DNA of 6,718 bases from Thermoplasmata archaeon. GTDB taxonomy: Archaea > Thermoplasmatota > E2 > DHVEG-1. Of this stretch, positions 1 to 5,210 are shown piece after piece (the first letter of the stretch is position 1; every line of letters starts with the position of its first letter). Under the pieces are notes generated by a model. That model did no database searches and had not been told where the DNA came from. It worked only from the letters and a program-made list of their open reading frames with translations. The DNA lies in contig QMSS01000075.1 of assembly GCA_003649715.1 (NCBI GenBank), positions 1 through 6,718 of the forward strand. The letters are read 5' to 3'. A program made the translations under genes and the position numbers.

Positions 1-576
1 ATCACATACTACAACCTCACATTAGAAAAAAACCTCAAAGGAAAAATAAAAGAACACACATACCCCAAAACAAAAGGAATACTGCTAAAAAACAGGGTAA
101 TAATCTTCGATAAAAAAACAGCTAAACTCCTAGCTGAAAAAGAATTCTTCGGAAAAAACTTCGGAGAAGGACTACAACTATCACTAGTAGAAGCAATACA
201 TCTACTAGAAAAAAACATAATCACCATACAAAACATCAACAACAAAAAACTCTCCAAAAAAGAAACAAAAAAGTATGCAGAAACACTCCAGCCTGACATC
301 AAACAAAGACTAACCGTTTTTAATGACCTAAAAAAACACGGTCTAATAGTAAAAACAGGATTCAAATTCGGCACCCACTTCCGCGCCTACACAGACCACC
401 CAAACAAAACACATGCTGGCTACCTAATACATGTAGTAAAAAAAGGACACACCAGCATATTTGCAGAGATAAGCAGAGCAGTAAGACTCGCACATTCTGT
501 CAACAAAGAAATCATGTTCGCAAGAGTAGACGAAAACAAGATAGACTACATCAAATTCGGAAGACTACGGCCATAA
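1..576 (+). CDS. endA: tRNA-intron endonuclease EndA, C-terminal part (5' end outside window)
   Basis: Splicing endonuclease that cuts the bulge-helix-bulge motif of archaeal pre-tRNAs at intron borders. The frame is open from base 1 and ends at TAA 574-576, giving 191 residues without a start codon. Seen: the catalytic-domain signature GFKFGTHFRAY (about residues 120-130), then HAGYLIH, then VRLAHSVNKE. By family knowledge the catalytic triad is Tyr130, His138 and Lys169 (fragment numbering), and all three are present. The first residues (ITYYNLTLEKN...GILL) resemble, from memory, the linker of the two-repeat homodimeric enzyme of the Archaeoglobus type, which follows a degenerate N-terminal repeat. 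I therefore infer an alpha2-type protein of roughly 300 residues with 110-150 missing upstream. The coding strand is A/C-rich. There is no clear T-rich terminator behind it. Confidence 0.93.
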   Translation: MTYYNLTLEKNLKGKIKEHTYPKTKGILLKNRVIIFDKKTAKLLAEKEFFGKNFGEGLQLSLVEAIHLLEKNIITIQNINNKKLSKKETKKYAETLQPDIKQRLTVFNDLKKHGLIVKTGFKFGTHFRAYTDHPNKTHAGYLIHVVKKGHTSIFAEISRAVRLAHSVNKEIMFARVDENKIDYIKFGRLRP

Positions 577-635
577 TCTATTTATAACAATCACACCATT
601 CATATCATCCCCCCAAAAAACATTCTAAAAAAAAC

Positions 636-645
636 TGTATATATT
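636..645 (+). promoter_or_regulatory. Probable TATA box of the MBL-fold hydrolase gene
   Basis: TGTATATATT follows an A-rich stretch in the 158-base gap after endA. With usual archaeal spacing, transcription would start near 667-670, giving a leader of about 65 bases that contains the hairpin at 696-716 and the SD. A weaker TATA-like ATTTATAA just after the endA stop (about 580-587) is an alternative. No transcript data are available. Confidence 0.5.
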
Positions 646-695
646 AAAACAAAAGAAGAGATGAATTTGATTTTACAAAAAAAAGAATAAAAAAA

Positions 696-716
696 CCCCA
701 AAAAGTCTTCTTGGGG
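696..716 (+). other. Leader hairpin directly upstream of the SD
   Basis: CCCCAA (696-701) can pair with TTGGGG (711-716) around a 9-base loop. The right arm ends one base before the SD core at 718-725, so the G-run and the SD are contiguous. It could be an RNA structure controlling ribosome access, or it could terminate endA transcripts, although it lacks the U-run expected of a terminator. Confidence 0.45.
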
Positions 717-717
717 G

Positions 718-725
718 AGGAGGTG
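718..725 (+). promoter_or_regulatory. Strong Shine-Dalgarno site that fixes a TTG start
   Basis: AGGAGGTG is complementary to the conserved 3' end of archaeal 16S rRNA (anti-SD CACCTCCT). It ends 9 bases before TTG at 735. An in-frame stop (TAA, 726-728) excludes any start further upstream, so translation must begin at TTG 735 or TTG 738. Confidence 0.85.
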
Positions 726-734
726 TAACGTGTC

Positions 735-1373
735 TTGTTGAAAATACGCTGGCATGGACATGCATGTTTTGAAATAACAAATGAAACAACACTTGTAACA
801 GACCCACATGACGGAAAATCAATAGGCATACCAGCACCAAACGTAACAGGAGACATAATACTGGTATCACATGACCACTACGACCACAACAGCGTAAAAT
901 CTGTAGAAAAAGAGAAATCCACAGTCATAACAGATGAAAAAAAAAGAAACATCTCAAACATCTCCATACAGGGATACAAATCATTCCATGATGAGTCACA
1001 TGGAGAAAAAAGAGGAGAAAACATCATCTATAAATTCATCATCGACGACATAACATTCTGCCATCTCGGAGACCTAGGACACGAACTCGACGAAGACATC
1101 ATACAGGAGATAGGAAAAATAGACATACTCTTCATACCAATAGGTGGGACATTTACCATCGACGCAGACACAGCATGGAAAGTAATAGACAAAATAAAAC
1201 CCTGCATTACTATCCCAATGCATTACAAAATCGGGGGACTATCACTACCCATAGCAGGCATTGAACCATTTCTAGAAAAAAACAAACTCAAGGTTCTGCG
1301 AGTGGGAAACGAAATAGAAATAGAAAAAGATGATCTACCAACTGAGCCAGAAATCTGGATCTTTACACTATAG
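735..1373 (+). CDS. MBL-fold metal-dependent hydrolase (UPF0173/UlaG-like)
   Basis: Predicted soluble metal-dependent hydrolase of the metallo-beta-lactamase fold; its substrate is unknown. Seen in 212 residues: an N-terminal beta strand with WHGHACFEI (6-14), an Asp at TDP (22-24), the metal motif HDHYDH (46-51, HxHxDH), SFHDESHG (83-90), HLGD (110-113) and PMHY with His163 near the end. These correspond to the usual two-metal ligand set. The length and the short HGHAC start fit the compact archaeal/bacterial UPF0173 group, whose best known relative is the L-ascorbate-6-phosphate lactonase UlaG. Lactonase or phosphodiesterase activity would be only a guess. There is no signal peptide or membrane segment. 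TTG is used as start (735, or 738 directly after), supported by the SD and the upstream stop. The gene lies after endA in the same direction but has its own promoter-like site. Confidence 0.9.
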   Translation: MLKIRWHGHACFEITNETTLVTDPHDGKSIGIPAPNVTGDIILVSHDHYDHNSVKSVEKEKSTVITDEKKRNISNISIQGYKSFHDESHGEKRGENIIYKFIIDDITFCHLGDLGHELDEDIIQEIGKIDILFIPIGGTFTIDADTAWKVIDKIKPCITIPMHYKIGGLSLPIAGIEPFLEKNKLKVLRVGNEIEIEKDDLPTEPEIWIFTL

Positions 1374-1408
1374 CCGCCCTTACTATCCCTCTTAAGCTGC
1401 CCCCCCCA

Positions 1409-1422
1409 TTTTTTAGTTTTTT
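1409..1422 (+). terminator. Oligo-T terminator after the hydrolase gene
   Basis: Two T6 runs separated by AG (1409-1414 and 1417-1422) lie 36 bases after the hydrolase stop, with a further T7 at 1452-1458. Archaeal RNA polymerase terminates at such oligo-T tracts without needing a hairpin. The run is preceded by eight Cs (1400-1407). The opposite strand of this 111-base convergent gap has no T-run, so the end of the gyaR transcript is not visible. Confidence 0.6.
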
Positions 1423-1484
1423 AGAGTAATATGCATAATTATGATATGCTGTTTTTTTGTGTTCCGAGGCTAGAGTCTGGTGTT

Positions 1485-2501
1485 TTAACAGAAAAATTTC
1501 TGAAATTTTTTATTATTTTTATGGGATTTTTTTGATTTTTTAAATACTTCTTTGTTTATACAGTTAGGTGGAATCTCTCCTTTTAGTCCTGCGATCATGT
1601 TTTCAGCAGCTATTATCGCCATTTTTTTACGTGTCTCATAGGATGCAGATGCAGAGTGCGGTTGAAGAACTACATTGTCAAGTTTTTTAAGTTCGTTGCT
1701 TATGGATGGTTCATGTTCATATACGTCGAGCCCTGCTCCAAATATCCATTTTTCTTTTAATGCTTTGATTAGTGCTTTTTCATCAATAACTGGTCCACGT
1801 GCAGTGTTTATGAGTATAGCATTTTTTTTCATCATCCTGAGCTCCCTTTTGCCAATGAGATGATAGGTTGATGTAGTTAATGGAACATGTATGGATATAA
1901 AGTCTGATCTTTTGAGTAGTTCTTCCAGCTTTACTTTTTTTGCTTCCATTTCTTGTTCCAAAATTCTGTTGTTTTTGTTACTGGTATATAGAATGTTCAT
2001 GTTGAATCCTTTGCTTTTTAGAGCAAATGCTGTGCCTATTCTGCCTACTCCTATTATTCCAAGTGTTTTATGTGATATGTCTTGTCCCAGCATTAGCATT
2101 GGGCTCCACCCCTTGAATTTGCCTGATCTGGTGAAGCTGTCTCCTTCTACAATGCGTCGTGCTACGGCAAAAAGTAGGGCCCATGCCATTTCTGCAGTTG
2201 TGTCTGTTAAAACATCTGGTGTGTTGCTCACTGGTATGCCTCTTTCGGTTGCTGCGTTTATGTCTATGTTGTCGTATCCTACAGCGTAGTTGGCTATCAT
2301 TTTCAGCTTTGGCTCTGAATATATGATTTCTCTGTCTATTTTGTCTGTTAGCAGACATAGTAGCCCATCTTTATCTTTTAGCCCCTGTATTATCTCTTTT
2401 TTTGTTAGAATCCTGTCATATGGGTTGATTTCAACTTCAAATTCTTTCCTTAGCAGATCCAGTCCTGGTTTAGGAATCTCTCTGGTTACAAACACTTTCA
2501 T
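1485..2501 (-). CDS. gyaR: Glyoxylate/hydroxypyruvate reductase (D-2-hydroxyacid dehydrogenase family)
   Basis: Cytosolic NAD(P)H-dependent reductase that interconverts glyoxylate/glycolate or hydroxypyruvate/D-glycerate. Seen in 338 residues from ATG 2501: N-terminal KVFVTREIPKPGLDLL (typical of archaeal GyaR), NYAVGYDNID (71-80), the nucleotide loop GVGRIG (151-156), and the catalytic triad Arg235 (TARGPVID), Glu264 (DVYEHEP) and His282 (QPHSAS). There is no Asp at the end of the second Rossmann strand (YTSNK), which allows NADPH use; this is inference. The length equals the Pyrococcus-type enzyme, but the last 16 residues form a Lys-rich tail (KKSKKSHKNNKK) of unknown role. A GTG at 2513 is in frame but lies inside the SD, so ATG 2501 is preferred. 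The gene is 183 bases downstream of the lrp gene in the same direction, with no T-run between, so partial co-transcription is possible. Other members of the family (D-lactate or phosphoglycerate dehydrogenase) are less likely. Confidence 0.92.
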   Translation of the reverse strand: MKVFVTREIPKPGLDLLRKEFEVEINPYDRILTKKEIIQGLKDKDGLLCLLTDKIDREIIYSEPKLKMIANYAVGYDNIDINAATERGIPVSNTPDVLTDTTAEMAWALLFAVARRIVEGDSFTRSGKFKGWSPMLMLGQDISHKTLGIIGVGRIGTAFALKSKGFNMNILYTSNKNNRILEQEMEAKKVKLEELLKRSDFISIHVPLTTSTYHLIGKRELRMMKKNAILINTARGPVIDEKALIKALKEKWIFGAGLDVYEHEPSISNELKKLDNVVLQPHSASASYETRKKMAIIAAENMIAGLKGEIPPNCINKEVFKKSKKSHKNNKKFQKFFC

Positions 2502-2508
2502 GTCGAAT

Positions 2509-2516
2509 ATCACCTT
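2509..2516 (-). promoter_or_regulatory. Shine-Dalgarno site of gyaR
   Basis: Reading the minus strand, AAGGTGAT ends 7 bases before ATG 2501. It matches the anti-SD over AGGTGAT. The GTG within it (2513-2511) is in frame with the gene but belongs to the ribosome-binding site, which decides the start. Confidence 0.8.
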
Positions 2517-2539
2517 ACTAACATACCTTCCTTGTTAGT
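2517..2539. repeat. Perfect 7-bp inverted repeat abutting the gyaR SD
   Basis: ACTAACA (2517-2523) and TGTTAGT (2533-2539) are exact reverse complements around a 9-base spacer. On the gyaR mRNA the 3' arm touches the SD. It could be an operator for a dimeric regulator, the neighbouring Lrp being one candidate, or a leader hairpin. An AT-rich stretch on the minus strand near 2561-2570 (AAAAATATG) may be the TATA box, which would place the transcript start close to the outer arm. Confidence 0.5.
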
Positions 2540-2577
2540 TGTACTTTTAACTTCTCCTACCATATTTTTGTTATTTT

Positions 2578-2648
2578 TTAGCCAGCAGGTTTTTTTAGTT
2601 AGATGTGGGTTAGCTGGTAGGATTCCTTTTTTTGATTTAGCTGATCAG
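2578..2648. repeat. Imperfect short repeats upstream of gyaR
   Basis: Four related units begin at 2578 (TTAGCCAGCAGG), 2595 (TTAGTTAGATG), 2610 (TTAGCTGGTAGG) and 2637 (TTAGCTGATCAG), most following T-runs. On the minus strand their shared core is a CNGCTAA-like motif. The last unit contains the 8-bp palindrome CTGATCAG (2641-2648). They lie in the 171-base gap between lrp and gyaR and may be binding sites or simple T-rich drift. The gap holds no gene. Confidence 0.3.
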
Positions 2649-2684
2649 ATGCTTTTTTGTGCATAGTGCATATAATATGCTCTC

Positions 2685-3128
2685 CTATGTTTCTTCTTTT
2701 ACTGTTTCGAAACATGCACATGTTAACGTGCGTCCTACGCCTTTTAGCTGCCGGAGTCTGTCTATGACCAGTTTCCCTATTTCCTCCAGTGATTTTCCTC
2801 TTACTTTAAGAAGTAAATCATATTCACCGGATATGATGTGTACTTCGTATACACCTGGTAGCTTTGCTATACGTTTTGCAAGCTCTCTCTGTGATACATT
2901 AGGGTTGGATAGGAATGAAACGAGTATGAATACCATAGTTGGAAATCCTATTTTCTTATAGTTGGGTATAGCTGTAAATTTTTTTATAACACCATTTTTT
3001 ATCATTTTTTGTATTCTATCATGAACTGTTACACGTGGTATTCCAATGTCTGTTGCTATGTTTTTTGTGGGTCGCCTAGAATTTTTCTTTAATTCCTGCA
3101 GTATAATTTTGTCTTTCTCATCAAACAT
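2685..3128 (-). CDS. Lrp/AsnC family transcriptional regulator
   Basis: DNA-binding regulator of the feast/famine family; in archaea these respond to amino acids and assemble as dimers to octamers. Seen in 147 residues: an N-terminal winged helix-turn-helix (about 3-60) with the typical opening DEKDKIILQEL and recognition region PRVTVHDRIQKM (31-42), followed by a RAM effector domain (about 62-140). That domain contains LPGVYEVHIISGEYDLLLKV (90-109) with the usual G-x-x-D. The length is normal. The start is ATG 3128. No SD precedes it, but a TATA box lies at the leaderless distance. It is divergent from the AsnA-like synthetase across a 106-base gap, and gyaR lies downstream. The shared promoter motif suggests autoregulation and control of the synthetase, as E. 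coli AsnC does for asnA; this is inference. The effector cannot be read from the sequence. Confidence 0.93.
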   Translation of the reverse strand: MFDEKDKIILQELKKNSRRPTKNIATDIGIPRVTVHDRIQKMIKNGVIKKFTAIPNYKKIGFPTMVFILVSFLSNPNVSQRELAKRIAKLPGVYEVHIISGEYDLLLKVRGKSLEEIGKLVIDRLRQLKGVGRTLTCACFETVKEET

Positions 3129-3137
3129 TGACTGACA

Positions 3138-3146
3138 ATATGTCTA
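3138..3146 (-). promoter_or_regulatory. Candidate operator, lrp side (TAGACATAT)
   Basis: The minus strand reads TAGACATAT between the lrp TATA box and its start. It is an exact inverted copy of the site at 3222-3230. The plus strand around it also forms the small palindrome GACA-ATA-TGTC (3134-3144). Binding here would block RNA polymerase. The binding protein, presumably Lrp, is inferred. Confidence 0.5.
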
Positions 3147-3152
3147 TCTTTT

Positions 3153-3160
3153 TATTTATA
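3153..3160 (-). promoter_or_regulatory. TATA box of the lrp gene
   Basis: The minus strand reads TATAAATA, centred about 28.5 bp upstream of the lrp ATG (3128). At normal archaeal spacing the transcript would begin at or within a few bases of the ATG, which agrees with the missing SD. Confidence 0.7.
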
Positions 3161-3203
3161 TTTTACTTTTTTTCGGATTTATGACGGAAAATTATGAAAA
3201 ATG

Positions 3204-3211
3204 TTTATATA
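3204..3211 (+). promoter_or_regulatory. TATA box of the AsnA-like synthetase gene
   Basis: TTTATATA, followed by CC, is centred 27.5 bp upstream of ATG 3235. The spacing is almost the same as at the divergent lrp promoter, so the transcript should begin about at 3233-3235 and be leaderless. Because the box lies downstream of the in-frame ATG at 3181, that earlier start would not be on the mRNA. Confidence 0.7.
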
Positions 3212-3221
3212 CCTATCTTGG

Positions 3222-3230
3222 TAGACATAT
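3222..3230 (+). promoter_or_regulatory. Candidate operator, synthetase side (TAGACATAT)
   Basis: TAGACATAT lies between the TATA box (3204-3211) and ATG 3235. Its centre (3226) is 84 bp from that of its inverted copy (3142), close to eight DNA turns. This would put both sites on one face of the helix, as suits a cooperative Lrp oligomer. Function is inferred. Confidence 0.5.
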
Positions 3231-3234
3231 ATAC

Positions 3235-4149
3235 ATGCATATGTATCAACACGATGCTAAAAGATTAGAGGCTATACTAAGAGTGCAGAGTGAGATAAAA
3301 AAAACAATGGCCGACTACCTAAAATCCAAGGACTTTATCGAGATCTCACCAGTTATACTATCACCTATAACAGATCCATTGAACCACCCCACAGCACCCG
3401 CAGACATAAAATGCTATGGAAAAACATATAGGTTGATGCAAAGCATGATCTTCCATAAACAAATAGCTATGCGGTATCTAGAAAAAATCTTTGTATTCTC
3501 ACCCAACATACGCATTGAACCTGTGAATCGAAGAAAAACAGGTAGACATCTATTTGAATTCACACAGCTAGACGTAGAAGCAAGAGAGGCAACAAGAGAA
3601 GGCATGATAAAGCTATGTGAAACGCTAATAACACGTGTAATAAAAATAGTAAACAACAAATGTAGAGATGAACTAACCCTTCTAGGAAGAAAAAAACTAC
3701 AGGTGCCAAAAAAACCATTTAAAAGAATCAAATACGATGATGCCTACACGAAATATGGCAAAGAATTTGAAACAAAGATTTCACAAAAAAACAAGCATCC
3801 TATCTGGATAACAGACATACCACTTCAACACAGAGAGTTTTATGACCGCGAAGACCCAAAAAAACCAGGCTATCTAAGAGACATGGATCTACTATACCCC
3901 GAGGGATACGGTGAAGCATTATCAGGAGGAGAAAGAGAATATCAGTATGAAAAAATCAAAGAACATATCAAAAAGAAGGGACAGAGATTATCTGATTTCC
4001 AAGAATACCTACAAATCGCTAAACATGGACTACCACCATCTGCAGGTTTCGGCATCGGCATAGAAAGACTAACCAGATTCATATGCGGGTTAAAAAGGAT
4101 AGAAGAAACCTCCCTCTTCCCAAAAACACCTGGAAAAACATGTTTATAA
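3235..4149 (+). CDS. Archaeal asparagine synthetase (AsnRS-derived, AS-AR type)
   Basis: Predicted ATP-dependent ligase making asparagine from aspartate and ammonia. It is a class II aminoacyl-tRNA synthetase catalytic core related to AsnRS but without the N-terminal anticodon-binding OB domain, as in the Pyrococcus abyssi enzyme. Seen in 304 residues: LSPITDPL (42-49), class II motif 2 region FSPNIRIE...GRHLFEFTQLD (88-113), EFYDRED (201-207), GYGEALSGGERE (224-235), motif 3 GIGIERLTRF (273-282) and the terminal FPKTPG. The order and wording match AS-AR along its whole length. ATG 3235 is chosen because a TATA box sits 27.5 bp upstream and because it gives the Pyrococcus-like N-terminal length. 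ATG 3241 is possible. ATG 3181 would place the promoter inside the gene. It is divergent from an Lrp/AsnC regulator. The main alternative is a truncated AsnRS paralogue. No T-rich terminator follows. Confidence 0.86.
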   Translation: MHMYQHDAKRLEAILRVQSEIKKTMADYLKSKDFIEISPVILSPITDPLNHPTAPADIKCYGKTYRLMQSMIFHKQIAMRYLEKIFVFSPNIRIEPVNRRKTGRHLFEFTQLDVEAREATREGMIKLCETLITRVIKIVNNKCRDELTLLGRKKLQVPKKPFKRIKYDDAYTKYGKEFETKISQKNKHPIWITDIPLQHREFYDREDPKKPGYLRDMDLLYPEGYGEALSGGEREYQYEKIKEHIKKKGQRLSDFQEYLQIAKHGLPPSAGFGIGIERLTRFICGLKRIEETSLFPKTPGKTCL

Positions 4150-4241
4150 AAAAATTAGTCAAAACAGATAAAATATAAAATCAATCAGATTATAGCAATT
4201 TATTAAAATACTCTACCCTGGTATGCTCTCACCCTAGCAGT

Positions 4242-4257
4242 AAAAAGAGTAAAAAAA
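4242..4257 (-). terminator. Oligo-T terminator of the thiI-like/panE operon
   Basis: On the minus strand T7 (4257-4251) and T5 (4246-4242) runs lie 35-50 bases after the ketopantoate reductase stop. The rest of the 143-base convergent gap (4150-4292) shows no gene and no T-run on the plus strand for the synthetase. Confidence 0.55.
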
Positions 4258-4292
4258 GAGAAACATAACCCCCATTATATCCAACTGTTATA

Positions 4293-5210
4293 CTATCTTA
4301 ACACATTTTTTGATTCCATCTCCTTAATCAGAAAAACCAATATCTCATTGACAGAAGTATCTACACCATGTTTCTTTCCAATCTCAACTATCCTACCATT
4401 TATAGAATCAATCTCTGTCCTACCACCACGCCTAAGACTCTGAAGCATAGATGAATAATTCTCAGCAGTATCTCTTATAACCCGTATTGTCCTATGTAGC
4501 ATACCATTATATGACAAATCCATGCCCTCAGCCTGAGCAACCAATGTAGACTCCCTACATATCCGACCAACAATATTCCTCAACACAGGATTTTTTAGTA
4601 GATAACCATTTTTACATTGAAAAAAAGCAGTAACTGGATTTATACTAGAATTTATTATAACCTTAGACCATATCTCCCTCCAGATATCCATACTAATCCT
4701 CGTCCTAATACCAGCGCGATTGAAAACATAGACAACATGTTTTATACGCCCTGATTCTCTCCTACTCAACTCACCTAAAACCGTCAACCCTACTCCAGTA
4801 TGCCTAATAACACCAGGTCTAGAAAATATTGCACCATATGTAGTAACACCTGCAATCACCTTATCACAACCAACTATCCTCACTATTTTGTCAACATTAT
4901 CCAACCCATTCTGCAGAGACAAAACAAGTGTATCCTCACCGATAACCGATTTAGCAGACCTAACAGCAGACTCCGTATCATATGATTTAACAGTAACCAT
5001 AAGCATATCAGGCATAAAGGGAATCTCAGATACAGAACAAACAGCATGAGGTCTTACATTAACATTTGTCCTACCCACAATCCTAAGCCCATGTTTTTTT
5101 ATAGCATCTACATGCAATGGTCTACCTACCAGAACCACATTGTTATCTATAGACAACAAAGCCCCAAAAAACGAGCCGATTGCACCTGCACCAAGAACAA
5201 CAATATTCAT
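4293..5210 (-). CDS. panE: Ketopantoate reductase (2-dehydropantoate 2-reductase)
   Basis: NAD(P)H-dependent reduction of 2-dehydropantoate to pantoate, a step of archaeal coenzyme A biosynthesis in the cytosol. Seen in 305 residues: the Rossmann loop GAGAIG (7-12), Lys75 in VKSYDT, Asn101 in LQNGLDN, the catalytic-domain motif KVIINSSINPVTAF with Lys183 and Asn187, and SSMLQSLRRGGRTEIDSING (253-272) with Ser254 and Glu266. These correspond in kind and spacing to E. coli PanE Lys176, Asn180, Ser244 and Glu256. The length is typical. Its ATG overlaps the stop of the ThiI-like gene (ATGA), so the two are an operon and probably translationally coupled. No separate SD is obvious. The coding strand is rich in T/G-ending codons, unlike endA, the hydrolase or the synthetase. 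Another member of the ApbA/PanE family with a different substrate is possible but unlikely given the complete active site. Confidence 0.92.
   Translation of the reverse strand: MNIVVLGAGAIGSFFGALLSIDNNVVLVGRPLHVDAIKKHGLRIVGRTNVNVRPHAVCSVSEIPFMPDMLMVTVKSYDTESAVRSAKSVIGEDTLVLSLQNGLDNVDKIVRIVGCDKVIAGVTTYGAIFSRPGVIRHTGVGLTVLGELSRRESGRIKHVVYVFNRAGIRTRISMDIWREIWSKVIINSSINPVTAFFQCKNGYLLKNPVLRNIVGRICRESTLVAQAEGMDLSYNGMLHRTIRVIRDTAENYSSMLQSLRRGGRTEIDSINGRIVEIGKKHGVDTSVNEILVFLIKEMESKNVLR

Noticed and set aside
9..374. 121-codon minus-strand frame opposite endA
   Set aside because: It is the mirror of the catalytic EndA reading frame; its Phe/Ser-rich hydrophobic look comes from the A-rich opposite strand.
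661..690. A 9-codon upstream reading frame (ATG to TAA) before the hydrolase gene
   Set aside because: The ATG is only about 20 bp behind the TATA centre and so probably upstream of the transcript start, and it has no proper SD.
600..870. Minus-strand frames across the hydrolase leader and start
   Set aside because: They overlap the promoter, SD and start of a well supported gene on the other strand and look like low-complexity translations.
1400..1407. C8 homopolymer as a phase-variable tract
   Set aside because: It is intergenic, after a stop codon and before a terminator, so slippage would not switch a gene.
1432..1441. Perfect palindrome CATAATTATG between convergent genes
   Set aside because: A 10-bp AT-rich palindrome in an AT-rich gap is expected by chance and is not placed at a promoter.
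1891..2289. 132-codon plus-strand frame opposite gyaR
   Set aside because: It is antisense to strongly recognisable coding sequence, low-complexity Ser/Leu-rich, with no SD or family resemblance.
2502..2513. GTG start for gyaR
   Set aside because: The GTG is part of the SD that serves ATG 2501; the extra four residues do not match the family.
3181..3234. Earlier in-frame ATG for the synthetase
   Set aside because: It lies upstream of the TATA box, adds 18 residues absent from the remembered Pyrococcus homologue, and has no SD.
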